Shown here: positions 53,660 through 62,509 of the stretch, piece by piece
Layout: each line of letters begins with the position of its first letter
How positions within the stretch are numbered: position 1 is the stretch's first letter
Origin: Rahnella victoriana
GTDB lineage: Bacteria > Pseudomonadota > Gammaproteobacteria > Enterobacterales > Enterobacteriaceae
Length of the DNA: 64,000 bases
Assembly (NCBI RefSeq): GCF_004330295.1
Contig: NZ_SJOJ01000006.1
Span: 124,001-188,000 of the forward strand
Direction: 5' to 3'
Notes under the pieces: generated by a model
The model's input: only the letters and a program-made list of their open reading frames with translations
What the model was told of the DNA's origin: nothing
The model's database searches: none
Made by a program: the position numbers and the translations under genes

Positions 53660-54730
53660 TTAATGCCCCCGCAACTGCTTCGCCAGAATATCAAGCTGGT
53701 CGGCAATCTGATTCAGATCTTTATCCTGTTGCCCCGGCGCGCGCGTCGAGTTACGCACCACCAGTTGCGCCGGCAGAATTTTCGACGATGTCGCCTCAGG
53801 GCTTTCGGCCAGGAGATGTTCAACCGCCTCTTTGCTCTGCAAATCGAGATCCAGCGAGACGGTGGTCAGCGCCGGATGGAAGAAGGCACTGTCGTAGGTG
53901 TCATCGTAACCAATGATCGACACCTGCTGCGGGATGGCGACGTTATGCTGATGCAGCGCACTGATCACGCCCAGCGCCATCTGGTCATTCCCCACCAGCA
54001 TGGCGGTGAATTGCGGCGTCTCCCGCAAAATCTGCAACGCGCTGTAATACCCGCTTTTTGCACTCCAGTCACCGTGGATCACCGTCACCGGACGGATGTC
54101 TTTCTCCGCCAGTGTTTCCTGCCAGCTTTTCAGACGCAGACGGGATGACACGGAATCCTCCGGCCCCGCCAGCAAGGCGAATTCGCGATGCCCTAAATCA
54201 TGCAGATATTCCACGCTGGCGCGTGATCCATCGGCCGGATTGAAGCACACGTTGAACACCGGGCTGGTGGGATCGACATCGAGGAACAGACACAAAATGT
54301 CGCGGTTATTTTCGTAAATCCGCTCTGCCTCTGCGCTTTCCAGCGGAATGTTGATGATCACCCGTTCCACACGCTGCGATTTCAGCTCGTTGATGGAGTC
54401 CTGAATGCTCTGATTCACGTCTTCATCAATCATGGAGATCAGCACCTGATATCCAGCCTGATGGGCGTATTTCTTCACGGAAGCGGCAATTTGCGACGGC
54501 GCATGTAACGCCAGCGAGGTGGTCACCAGTCCGAGGGTGAAGCTTTGTTTTCCAACCAGTTGTTGCGCCAGCCGGTTCGGCACATAACGCAATACTTCTA
54601 TCGCCTGCTCGACCTTGCGGCGGGTGGCGTCTGAGACATTGGCCGACTTATTCAATACCCGCGAAACCGTCTGATAAGAGACACCGGCATAGCGGGCAAC
54701 ATCTTCTAATGTCGAACTTTTTGATTTCAT
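53660..54730 (-). CDS. ganR: LacI-family repressor of the galactan genes
   Basis: 356 residues. N-terminal LacI helix-turn-helix (TLEDVARYAGVSYQTVSRVLNKSANVSDATRRKVEQAIEVLRYVPNRLAQQLVGK), then a periplasmic-binding-protein-like sugar domain (LGLVTTSLALHAPSQI..., FALLAGPEDSVSSRLRLKSW, LVGNDQMALGVISAL, IGYDDT). It should bind the 13-bp motifs found in front of ganL and ganE and leave them when galacto-oligosaccharide or galactobiose is bound. Divergent from ganL. The name follows the Dickeya galactan regulator by context. Confidence 0.88.
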   Translation of the reverse strand: MKSKSSTLEDVARYAGVSYQTVSRVLNKSANVSDATRRKVEQAIEVLRYVPNRLAQQLVGKQSFTLGLVTTSLALHAPSQIAASVKKYAHQAGYQVLISMIDEDVNQSIQDSINELKSQRVERVIINIPLESAEAERIYENNRDILCLFLDVDPTSPVFNVCFNPADGSRASVEYLHDLGHREFALLAGPEDSVSSRLRLKSWQETLAEKDIRPVTVIHGDWSAKSGYYSALQILRETPQFTAMLVGNDQMALGVISALHQHNVAIPQQVSIIGYDDTYDSAFFHPALTTVSLDLDLQSKEAVEHLLAESPEATSSKILPAQLVVRNSTRAPGQQDKDLNQIADQLDILAKQLRGH

Positions 54731-54836
54731 TCTTTCCCCAGTCTGCGGCCCGTGATTTTGCTTCGTTTCATGATAATCGAGCCAACGTACGGGATCTCAT
54801 TTAAAAGTTCAATCTGGAGAGCCGGTCATTGCATAA

Positions 54837-54849
54837 GTTATACGTTAAC
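54837..54849. promoter_or_regulatory. Candidate GanR operator at ganL
   Basis: GTTATACGTTAAC, an imperfect 13-bp dyad, lies seven bases upstream of the box TATAAT (54856-54861), so it would sit between -35 and -10 of the ganL promoter. Twelve of 13 bases recur upstream of ganE at 63861. The remainder of 54731-55009 is AT-rich leader with GGAAAAAGA before the ganL ATG. Confidence 0.7.
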
Positions 54850-55009
54850 ATTGCATATAATCGTGATTTGCATCACCACCGCATTAACAAAAACGTCATA
54901 ATTACCAGACATATCTCACAATTCCGAATGTGTAAAATTGATCATTATTGTTTCTGGGTATCTTATAGATTCCGTAAATGTGAACGTCATACAATCATAA
55001 GGAAAAAGA

Positions 55010-56266
55010 ATGAAACACAACTTACGCACTCTGGCTGTGGCGGTTTCACTCGCCATTACGGCAGGCCCGGCAGTGGCAAACGATATTGATTTTCATGGGT
55101 ATCTGCGTTCCGGGCTTGGCGTTTCCGGCAGCGGCAGTCTGGAGCAATTCCAGAAAAACAAAGTCGGTCGTCTGGGCAACGAAGATGACACCTACGGTGA
55201 AATCGAACTGGGCAGCGAAGTCTATAAGAAAGACGATGTGAGTTTTTATGTCGACTCGATGGTCAGCATGGTATCCGACGGTTCCAATGATGATGAAAAT
55301 ACCGTCAACGACGATGCCCAGTTCGGTCTGCGTCAGCTGAATCTGCAAATTAAAGGGCTGGTGCCGTGGGATAAAGATGCGGTGATCTGGGGCGGTAAAC
55401 GTTATTACCAGCGCCACGATTTACACATCATTGATACCAAATACTGGAACATTTCCGGTGCCGGTGCCGGTGTTGAAAACCTGAAACTGGGCGATGGCGC
55501 GCTGTCCGTGGCCTGGATCCGTGGCGATGCCAATGACGTGGATTACCGCGTGGAGGGCGATAACGACGTCAACATCAACTACATCGACGTACGTTATGCC
55601 GGGATCAAACCGTGGAACGGTGCATGGATGGAAGTCGGTGCCGACTACGCCATGCCAAACCTGACGCACGATCAGAAAGACTACGGCGGTCTGTACGATG
55701 CGGATAACGGCGTGATGCTGACCGGCGAAATCAGTCAGGATATGTGGGGCGGTTACAACAAACTGGTGTTGCAGTACGCCAACAAGGGTCTGGCGCAGAA
55801 CATGATTTCGCAGGGCGGCGGCTGGTACGATATGTGGAACTACACCAATGACGCCACCGGTTATCGCGGTATCATCACCGGCCTGATCCCGATCACCAGC
55901 AAGTTCAGCCTGAACCACGTGCTGACTTACGGTCACGCGGAAAACATCACCGATTATACCGATACCACGGAGCTGGTTTCTCTGGTGGGCCGTGCGCAAT
56001 ACCAGTGGACGGATTATGTCCGCACCATCGGTGAAGTCGGTACGTTCTATCAGAAAGACGATTACAAGAACGGTTCCAACTATAAGCAAGGCGGTCAGAA
56101 ATATACACTGGCGATGGGTCTGGCAGCCGGTCCTGAGTTTATGTCACGCCCTGAACTGCGCGTGTTCGCTTCATATCTGAATGATTCAGAGCATGGCGAT
56201 ACCTTTGAAGATCACACTAAATCTGATACGTGGAACTTTGGGGTTCAGGTCGAAGCCTGGTGGTAA
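55010..56266 (+). CDS. ganL: Maltoporin-like outer membrane channel for galacto-oligosaccharides
   Basis: 418 residues, LamB-type porin. Signal peptide of 23 residues (MKHNLRTLAVAVSLAITAGPAVA), mature start NDIDFHGYLRSGLGVSGSG as in maltoporins, a barrel with GGKRYYQRHDLHIIDTKYWNISGAGAGVE, and the aromatic C-terminal strand FGVQVEAWW required for outer membrane assembly. Context with ganA, ganB and the gan ABC genes supports galactan oligosaccharides as substrate rather than maltodextrins. Confidence 0.88.
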   Translation: MKHNLRTLAVAVSLAITAGPAVANDIDFHGYLRSGLGVSGSGSLEQFQKNKVGRLGNEDDTYGEIELGSEVYKKDDVSFYVDSMVSMVSDGSNDDENTVNDDAQFGLRQLNLQIKGLVPWDKDAVIWGGKRYYQRHDLHIIDTKYWNISGAGAGVENLKLGDGALSVAWIRGDANDVDYRVEGDNDVNINYIDVRYAGIKPWNGAWMEVGADYAMPNLTHDQKDYGGLYDADNGVMLTGEISQDMWGGYNKLVLQYANKGLAQNMISQGGGWYDMWNYTNDATGYRGIITGLIPITSKFSLNHVLTYGHAENITDYTDTTELVSLVGRAQYQWTDYVRTIGEVGTFYQKDDYKNGSNYKQGGQKYTLAMGLAAGPEFMSRPELRVFASYLNDSEHGDTFEDHTKSDTWNFGVQVEAWW

Positions 56267-56269
56267 ATT

Positions 56270-56314
56270 TCCTTCATTCTTGAAGCTGTTGCTGCGTTGG
56301 CTGCAACTCCAATG
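56270..56314 (-). repeat. Possible truncated ERIC end
   Basis: On the minus strand GTTGCAGCCAACGCAGCAAC followed by AGCTTCAAGAATGAAGG resembles the 3' third of the ERIC elements (GCAGCCAACGCATC..., GAAGTATGAAGGG). The other two thirds are missing. Confidence 0.4.
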
Positions 56315-56464
56315 ACTTTGAAAAAAACAGGTTTTAGTTATTAGAGAAATATCCTCATTGTAATAAAGCGACAGACAAAAACTTAATTTCTCTTGTAGGG
56401 GATCGTTACGTTTTTTCTCCGCACAGCAGCATCATTATTATCCGCAACAAAAAGAAGAAACAAT

Positions 56465-56497
56465 AAAGGCAGCCTTGTGTCGGGCTGCCTTTATTTT
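56465..56497. terminator. Bidirectional terminator between ganL and the EIIB gene
   Basis: AAAGGCAGCC / GGCTGCCTTT stem with a short loop, followed by ATTTTTG on the plus strand and by T residues on the minus strand. Confidence 0.85.
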
Positions 56498-56518
56498 TGC
56501 GTTATTTAAAGAAAGGAG

Positions 56519-56836
56519 TTAATTGCTTTTTAATCCAAATTTCTCAGTCATTAATTTCTTCAGGCTGTCGGATTGTTTACCGAATATCGCATGCACTTCC
56601 TGGCCAATAATCACCACGCCAATTGCACCGGTCTGCTGGATAGCGCCGGAGTTCACCCGTTTGAGTTCTTTTACAGTCACCCGCAAACGGGTAATGCAGG
56701 CATCAACGTTAATAATATTCTCGCGCCCGCCGAGGGCATCAATTAATAACGCTACGTCAGTCGATGGCGGTGCGTCATTTTCAGGAGTTTTATTCTTCGC
56801 GGAGAATACATGCATAAAGTCTTTAATATTTACCAT
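56519..56836 (-). CDS. Stand-alone glucose-type PTS EIIB domain protein
   Basis: 105 residues. The EIIB fold covers about residues 25-100 with the phosphocysteine site NVDACITRLRVTVKE (Cys47), then GAIGVVIIGQEVHAIFGKQSDSLKKLM. EIIB domains normally pass phosphate from EIIA to a sugar in an EIIC channel; no EIIA or EIIC is encoded in the window. The gene lies just after the gan operon on the same strand but behind a strong terminator (56861-56896). It may serve a PTS encoded elsewhere or act as a regulator. Confidence 0.85.
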   Translation of the reverse strand: MVNIKDFMHVFSAKNKTPENDAPPSTDVALLIDALGGRENIINVDACITRLRVTVKELKRVNSGAIQQTGAIGVVIIGQEVHAIFGKQSDSLKKLMTEKFGLKSN

Positions 56837-56860
56837 GATGATTACTCTCTTTCAGGAATG

Positions 56861-56896
56861 AAAAAAAACGTGCAACCGGGAATTCCTGATTGCACG
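56861..56896 (-). terminator. Rho-independent terminator after ganA
   Basis: On the minus strand ACGTGCAA ... TTGCACGT with a 14-base loop followed by eight T. It ends the gan operon ahead of the EIIB gene. Confidence 0.88.
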
Positions 56897-56915
56897 TCGG
56901 TATTAAAATAAAGGT

Positions 56916-58985
56916 TTAAGCAATAACGGATAACCGGCGCGTCAGGATCTGGCAACCCAGTGCCGGAAGCGTCAGTTTGCGCGGCAATACGCCACCATGC
57001 ACCATATCGCGATAATCGTCCGGCAGTGTCACGGTCTGGCTGTCTGCGGCATAGTTTTGCAGGAAGATAAATTCACTTTCCCCGTCGGTGCGTCGTGCTG
57101 CAGTAACGCCTTCCGGCAGTTCGGTATCTAACGCCTTCGGCAGTTTCATCTCTTTGGCCAGCGCGGTATAAAAATCAGCGTGGAACTGCTGATCATTGCG
57201 CGAAGCCAGATAATACGCCTGCCCTTTGCCGAACAGATTCACGGTCACGGCTGGCGTTCCGGCATAGAAATCATCGCCGTAAGTGGCCAGCGCCGCCGCG
57301 CCTTCCAGATGGATCACTTCGCACAACTCACTGGCACGGTACGGGCCGTTTAGCCCCAGCGCGTTGCCTTCGACACCGCTGACGCTGTTGTGCTGGTCGT
57401 CAGTCAGGCTGTCGATTTCTTCCGACCAGATGCCAAGCACCGGACGCAACGGTCCGGGGAATCCGCTGAGGAAACATAAATCGCTTTCGTTAACGATGCC
57501 GCTCCAGTAAGTCGCGACAAACCGGCCACCGGCCTGCACAAACGCGGTGATCCGCTCGCCAACGCCGTCGCGCACCATATACAGCATCGGCGCGATCACC
57601 AGGTCATAACCGGTCAGATCACAGTCGGCATTGATCACATCCACCGCGATGCCCTGCGCCCAGAACGCGCGGTAATGTCCGGCGACGGTGTTTTCATATT
57701 CCAGCCCCTGATTGCGCGGGCCGAGGGAATCGTCCATCGCCCAGCGGCTTTCCCAGTCAAAGATAATCGCCACTTTGGCGTCGACGCGGCTGCCCGCCAC
57801 CGGAGCCAGCGCGGATAAAATCCCGCCCAGTTCGGAGACTTCGCGCCCGACACGGGTATCGATATGCCCGACGTGATCCACCACCGCGCCGTGGAATTTC
57901 TCCGACGAGCCACGGCTTTTGCGCCACTGGAAGTACTGCACCGAATCCGAACCGTGTGCGACCGCCTGTAAGGAAGAAAGAATGTGCATGCCCGGTTTTT
58001 TCAGCTTGCTGACCGGCTGCCAGTTGGTGAAGCTCGGCGTCGATTCCATCAGCACAAACGGCTGGCCCTGTTTCAGGGTGCGCATCAGATCGTGATACAT
58101 CGCGGTGTACGCCGCCAGACCGATATCATCTTTGCGGGTATGCCACATCGGGTAGCTGTCCCACGAGATGAAATCCAGCACGCTGGCGAGTTTCCAGTAA
58201 TCGTAATCGTAGAAATATTCCATGAAATTGGTGGTCGCCGGTAACGCCGGATTCTCCGCTTTCAGCGGACGGATTTCTTCGCTGCAAAAACGGGTCACCT
58301 GATCGGTGTTAAAACGACGCCAGTCAAGATTGAGGCCATGAACGCCGCTTTCGCCCTGCGGTGACGGCGATTCGATCTGTGCCCAGTCGCTGTACGTGTG
58401 GCTCCAGAAGGTGCTCCACCAGGCTTTGTTCAGCGCATCCAGCGTGACATAGCGGGCTTTCAGCCAGTCGCGGAAACGGGTCTGACAGTGATTGCAATGG
58501 CACTCGCCGCCGTATTCGTTGGAAATATGCCAGCCGATCACCGCCGGATGATGGGCATACCGTTTCGCCAGCGCGCTGTTCATCAGCTGCACTTTTTCAG
58601 CATACACCGGCGAACTCATGCAGTGGTTGTGACGCCCGCCGTGCAGCGCTTTTACGCGGTCGCGGCCTACGCGCAGAACTTCCGGATATTTTTGTGACAT
58701 CCACGCCGGGCGCGCCCCGCTTGGGGTGGCGAGAAAGACGGAGATACCGTTTTCATGTAAACGGTCCAGCACCTGATCCATCCAGCCAAACGTGAACTGG
58801 CCTTCTTCGGGTTCCAGCGCCGACCAGCTGAAAATCCCGACAGACATGACATTACAGCGTGCCTCTTTCATCATTTCGACATCGCGGATCAGGACATCAG
58901 GGCTTTCCAGCCACTGTTCCGGGTTGTAATCCGCACCATGTAATAGCCCGGAAATCTTACTGCTCAGAAGAGGAAATTTCGTCAT
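56916..58985 (-). CDS. ganA: GH42 beta-galactosidase
   Basis: 689 residues. GADYNPEQW start, acid/base Glu157 (GWHISNEYGG), nucleophile Glu314 (FVLMESTPS) and the zinc-binding cysteines Cys122, Cys162, Cys164 and Cys167 (ECHCNHC) seen in GH42 enzymes. A trimerisation-type Rossmann domain (about 395-600) and a small beta domain follow. No signal peptide, so it acts in the cytoplasm on imported galactobiose and galactotriose from galactan. Distal gene of the operon, preceded by a hairpin at 59020-59040. Confidence 0.95.
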   Translation of the reverse strand: MTKFPLLSSKISGLLHGADYNPEQWLESPDVLIRDVEMMKEARCNVMSVGIFSWSALEPEEGQFTFGWMDQVLDRLHENGISVFLATPSGARPAWMSQKYPEVLRVGRDRVKALHGGRHNHCMSSPVYAEKVQLMNSALAKRYAHHPAVIGWHISNEYGGECHCNHCQTRFRDWLKARYVTLDALNKAWWSTFWSHTYSDWAQIESPSPQGESGVHGLNLDWRRFNTDQVTRFCSEEIRPLKAENPALPATTNFMEYFYDYDYWKLASVLDFISWDSYPMWHTRKDDIGLAAYTAMYHDLMRTLKQGQPFVLMESTPSFTNWQPVSKLKKPGMHILSSLQAVAHGSDSVQYFQWRKSRGSSEKFHGAVVDHVGHIDTRVGREVSELGGILSALAPVAGSRVDAKVAIIFDWESRWAMDDSLGPRNQGLEYENTVAGHYRAFWAQGIAVDVINADCDLTGYDLVIAPMLYMVRDGVGERITAFVQAGGRFVATYWSGIVNESDLCFLSGFPGPLRPVLGIWSEEIDSLTDDQHNSVSGVEGNALGLNGPYRASELCEVIHLEGAAALATYGDDFYAGTPAVTVNLFGKGQAYYLASRNDQQFHADFYTALAKEMKLPKALDTELPEGVTAARRTDGESEFIFLQNYAADSQTVTLPDDYRDMVHGGVLPRKLTLPALGCQILTRRLSVIA

Positions 58986-59019
58986 GCTTGGTCCTTAGGA
59001 ACTTTAAGAAATATCAACT

Positions 59020-59040
59020 CCCCGGCCAATGAAGCCGGGG
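59020..59040 (-). other. Intercistronic hairpin between ganB and ganA
   Basis: CCCCGGC / GCCGGGG stem with a seven-base loop and no T run on the transcribed strand; a likely mRNA stabiliser or processing site. Confidence 0.6.
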
Positions 59041-59049
59041 AAAAAGGGA

Positions 59050-60261
59050 TTAATTGAACACTTTGATGGAAGGAAGGACCTGACCGTCACAGCCGAATAA
59101 CGCCTGGTTTTCGCGGGCATTGCCCTCTTTCCAGTGGTCATTGATGTAGGTCATACCGGCGGGCGTCGCCCAGCCTGCGCCGTCAACGGCGATCCAGGTC
59201 GGTTCCCAGTAGAACAGGCCTTTGCCGCGATGATCCGGCACCGTCACCAGGCTGTTGATCATGTCGCTGAGGAAATCAGCCTGCCCCTGCACCGTGCCCG
59301 GATAGCCGCCGTCTTTGGCTTCTTTTTCCGTAAAGCTGTTTTCAGCCGCGTCGCAGTTTTTGGTGGTATAGCCGTAGGCCACTTCCACCACAATCACGTC
59401 TTTGTTGTAGCGTTTGCTGATGTCATCCATGTTGGCCTGTAAGGCGGAAATCGGGCCGTTCCAGTAGGTGTAAAATGACAGGCCGATCACGTCGTAAGGC
59501 ACGTTGCGCTGGTTGATTTCATCGAACCACCAGCGGAAGGTGTCGTTTTTGGTGCCTTCCGCCAGATGCAGCATGATTTTGATGTCAGACGGATTTTTTT
59601 CGTCCGCCCGCACCCCGGAAATCGCGGCATTCAGCAGCCCGGCCAGACGGTCAAACTCGCCGCCGCCCGCGCCCCAGCTTTTGCCTTCCGGCCACAGAAT
59701 GCCGCCGTTCATTTCATTGCCGACCTGCACCATATCCGGCAGGGTGCCCTGCGCACGTAATTTGGCGATCACCTCGCGGCTGTAATCATGAATGGCCGTT
59801 TTCAGCTGCGGATAATCCATTTTTTCCCAGCTTTTCGGCTTGAACTGTTTGCCGGGATCGGTCCAGAAATCGCTGTAATGGAAATCGAGCAGGATTTTAA
59901 ACCCCTGCGCTTTGGCGCGTTTCGCCAGTTCCAGCGTGGTGGCGAGATCGTTATTGCCGCCGCCGTACGGATGCCCCTGCGCGTCTTTCGGATCCACCCA
60001 TAAACGCAGGCGCACGTAGTTAAAACCGTTCTGCCGGAGGATCTCCATCGCATCGGTCTGTTTGTGGTGCTGATCAAAGAACTTGCCGCCGTGTTTTTCG
60101 ACGTCAATCAGCGTCGAGATGTCCGCGCCTTTGATGAAATCCGCCGGAACGTTGGCGACCTTTTTGATCACCACATCCTGCGCCACGGTCGAAAATGACA
60201 TCGCCAGCACTACACAGGCCATTGCGCTTTTGTTGAAAATCTTCTTAGAAAATAACGTCAT
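59050..60261 (-). CDS. ganB: Arabinogalactan endo-beta-1,4-galactanase, GH53
   Basis: 403 residues. A signal peptide of about 27 residues (ending STVAQ) sends it to the periplasm or beyond. GH53 signatures: FIKGADISTLIDVEKHGGKFFD, YVRLRLWVDP, LLDFHYSDFWTDPGKQ, acid/base Glu183 (VQVGNEMNGGILWP) and nucleophile Glu293 (VVEVAYGYT). It cuts the beta-1,4-galactan backbone of pectin side chains into short oligomers that enter through the ABC importer. It starts four bases after ganG. Confidence 0.94.
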   Translation of the reverse strand: MTLFSKKIFNKSAMACVVLAMSFSTVAQDVVIKKVANVPADFIKGADISTLIDVEKHGGKFFDQHHKQTDAMEILRQNGFNYVRLRLWVDPKDAQGHPYGGGNNDLATTLELAKRAKAQGFKILLDFHYSDFWTDPGKQFKPKSWEKMDYPQLKTAIHDYSREVIAKLRAQGTLPDMVQVGNEMNGGILWPEGKSWGAGGGEFDRLAGLLNAAISGVRADEKNPSDIKIMLHLAEGTKNDTFRWWFDEINQRNVPYDVIGLSFYTYWNGPISALQANMDDISKRYNKDVIVVEVAYGYTTKNCDAAENSFTEKEAKDGGYPGTVQGQADFLSDMINSLVTVPDHRGKGLFYWEPTWIAVDGAGWATPAGMTYINDHWKEGNARENQALFGCDGQVLPSIKVFN

Positions 60262-60265
60262 GACA

Positions 60266-61117
60266 TTATCCTTTTGTACTGCCAGCGGTCAGGCCGGAGA
60301 CGAAGTATTTTTGTAAGGCAAGATAGAAAATGGCGACCGGCACGGCGATCAGCACGGCGCCTGCGGCATACATGGTGTAGTTCGCGCCCATCTTCTGCGC
60401 CACCAGGTTGTACAGGCCAATCGGCAGGGTGTACTTGTCAGGCGTACGCAAAATGGTGCTGGAGAGGATGAAATCCCCCAGCGGTCCGGTGAAGGAAAAC
60501 AGCGCGATCACCGCCAGTATCGGTTTCGATAACGGCATGATGATTTCGATGAAAATGCGGAAATTCCCCGCGCCGTCCATACGCGCCGATTCATCCAAAT
60601 CTTTCGGGATAGCGTCGAGATAGCCTTTCATCAGATAGGTGTTCATCGGGATCATGCCGCCGACGTAAATCAGCACCAGCGCCAGATGGCTGTTAATCAG
60701 GCCGAGTAACTGCGCCAGCACAAAGATGGCGATCAGCGCCGAAAACTGCGGGATCATCTGCAATAACAGAAACAGCATCAGCCCGTCTTTACGGCCTTTA
60801 AACCGAAAACGTGAAAACGAATAGGCGGTGAAACTGACGCAAATCAGGGTCAGGATCATGGTCAGGAAACTGATTTTCATCGAGTTCCAGTACCAGCCGA
60901 CGTAATTCACGTCGCCGTTAAACAGGTCTTTGTAATGCTGGAACGAGACGTTCTCCGGAATAATCGACGTACTGAGCAGGCTGTTACCGGCATTCAGAGA
61001 CGCACCGACCGTCCAGATCAGCGGATAAATAATGATCACCGCCACAATCAGCAACAGGAAATAACTCAGCCCCAGGCGGATAAACCGGTTTCTTTTAATA
61101 CTGCTGTTCTTACTCAT
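60266..61117 (-). CDS. ganG: Galactan oligosaccharide ABC transporter permease, MalG-like
   Basis: 283 residues, six membrane segments. The EAA loop reads LMKGYLDAIPKDLDESARMDGAGNFRIFIEIIMPLSKPILAV, and the C-terminal QKYFVSGLTAGSTKG equals the MalG-type end. It forms the inner membrane channel with GanF. Confidence 0.93.
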   Translation of the reverse strand: MSKNSSIKRNRFIRLGLSYFLLLIVAVIIIYPLIWTVGASLNAGNSLLSTSIIPENVSFQHYKDLFNGDVNYVGWYWNSMKISFLTMILTLICVSFTAYSFSRFRFKGRKDGLMLFLLLQMIPQFSALIAIFVLAQLLGLINSHLALVLIYVGGMIPMNTYLMKGYLDAIPKDLDESARMDGAGNFRIFIEIIMPLSKPILAVIALFSFTGPLGDFILSSTILRTPDKYTLPIGLYNLVAQKMGANYTMYAAGAVLIAVPVAIFYLALQKYFVSGLTAGSTKG

Positions 61118-61131
61118 AGCCCTTCCCCCGG

Positions 61132-62439
61132 TTACGCCATATCATCTTGTTTAAATGAATTGGTTGAACGGAATTGCCACAGCGCAATACCGACCACAAA
61201 TATCGACAGCAAAATGGTAATGGTCGCGGCAATGGCATATTGCGAAGATGACATGGTGAGTTTATAGATCCACGACACCAGAATATCCGTCCCGCCTGCA
61301 TTCGAACCCGCCACCGCCGGGCCACCGTTATTAAACAGATAGATAATATTGAAGTTATTAAAGTTGAAGGTGTATTGCGTGATAATGATCGGCGCAATGG
61401 AATATAAGACCAGCGGAAGCGTAATGGTTTTTAATTTCTTCCAGGTGCTCGCACCGTCCATCGTCGCGGCTTCATATAAGTCGTTGGGAATGGCCTGCAA
61501 TACGCCGGTGGTCATCGCAAAGACAAACGGGAAACCCAGCCAGGTCTGCATCATGATCAGCGCCGTTTTGGTCCAGAACGGATCGGTGAGCCAGGCTTTC
61601 GGTTCAATGCCTAATGCCGCCAGAATGCCGTTGTTGATGACGCCGAAGGAATCATTGAACATGCCGGCAAACACCAGAATGGTGACGAAGCCCGGCACCG
61701 CCCACGGCAGGATCAGCACGGTGCGGATCAGCGCCTTGAAGCGCAGATCTTTCTGATTCACCAGAATCGCCAGCATCACGCCCACGGTACATTGCAGCGT
61801 GGTCGCCAGCACCGTCCAGACCACCGTCCATTGCAAGACGTCCAGCAAGGTCGAGCGCCAGATATTGAGCGTGAAGATATTAATAAAGTTTTTGAACCCC
61901 ACCCAGTCGACGAGTTTCGCCGGTGGCGTGTGATACAAATTGTAATTGGTAAACGCAATCGAGAAACCGAATATAATCGGGAAGACCACCACAAACACCA
62001 GCAAAATAAAGCCCGGCGTGATCATTAAATAAGGGAATCCCTCACGCAGCAATAAATGATATTGCTTACGCACGCCGGGTAATTCCACTCCCTGATCGCG
62101 ACGTTTACCGTTAGCCCACGCATCGCGCAGACTCCAGTAATAAAATCCCACGCCAAATGCGCCGATCAGCACGCTGATAATGCCTTTGGCTAACAGGAAT
62201 ATGGAATTATCACGCGGCACTTCTTCGCCCAGCGTATATAACCCCCATAATCCCTGACGCAGGAAATCATAGAACACGCCGGCGAAACAAATAAGAATGA
62301 TAAAAAACACGATTCCCTTGGCCCATTGCCGGTTATAGAACTGCCCAAAACCGGGGATCAGCGCCACAGCCAGTGCCACCGGTGCATGGTGACTGGCAGA
62401 AAGTGGCGCCGGGTTTTCCTCATGAAGACGCATAGACAC
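61132..62439 (-). CDS. ganF: Galactan oligosaccharide ABC transporter permease, MalF-like
   Basis: 435 residues, about eight membrane segments, with the longer N-terminus of MalF-type permeases. EAA loop: VLQAIPNDLYEAATMDGASTWKKLKTITLPLVLYSIAPIIITQYTFNFNNFN. Start: GTG 62439 has AAAGGA eight bases upstream; ATG 62433 is a weaker alternative. Fourteen bases before ganG. Confidence 0.92.
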   Translation of the reverse strand: MSMRLHEENPAPLSASHHAPVALAVALIPGFGQFYNRQWAKGIVFFIILICFAGVFYDFLRQGLWGLYTLGEEVPRDNSIFLLAKGIISVLIGAFGVGFYYWSLRDAWANGKRRDQGVELPGVRKQYHLLLREGFPYLMITPGFILLVFVVVFPIIFGFSIAFTNYNLYHTPPAKLVDWVGFKNFINIFTLNIWRSTLLDVLQWTVVWTVLATTLQCTVGVMLAILVNQKDLRFKALIRTVLILPWAVPGFVTILVFAGMFNDSFGVINNGILAALGIEPKAWLTDPFWTKTALIMMQTWLGFPFVFAMTTGVLQAIPNDLYEAATMDGASTWKKLKTITLPLVLYSIAPIIITQYTFNFNNFNIIYLFNNGGPAVAGSNAGGTDILVSWIYKLTMSSSQYAIAATITILLSIFVVGIALWQFRSTNSFKQDDMA

Positions 62440-62460
62440 AAAGATGTTCCTTTCACTGGT

Positions 62461-62482
62461 GAGGGCGTGAATTCACGCCCTC
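62461..62482 (-). other. Perfect 22-bp palindrome between ganE and ganF
   Basis: A fully self-complementary hairpin (arms GAGGGCGTGAA / TTCACGCCCTC) lies in the 70-base ganE-ganF gap with no T run. Such hairpins protect the binding-protein part of malE-type messages from 3' decay and allow more of it to be made. Confidence 0.75.
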
Positions 62483-62509
62483 TTGTCAGACATACGGGGG
62501 TATTGCCGG

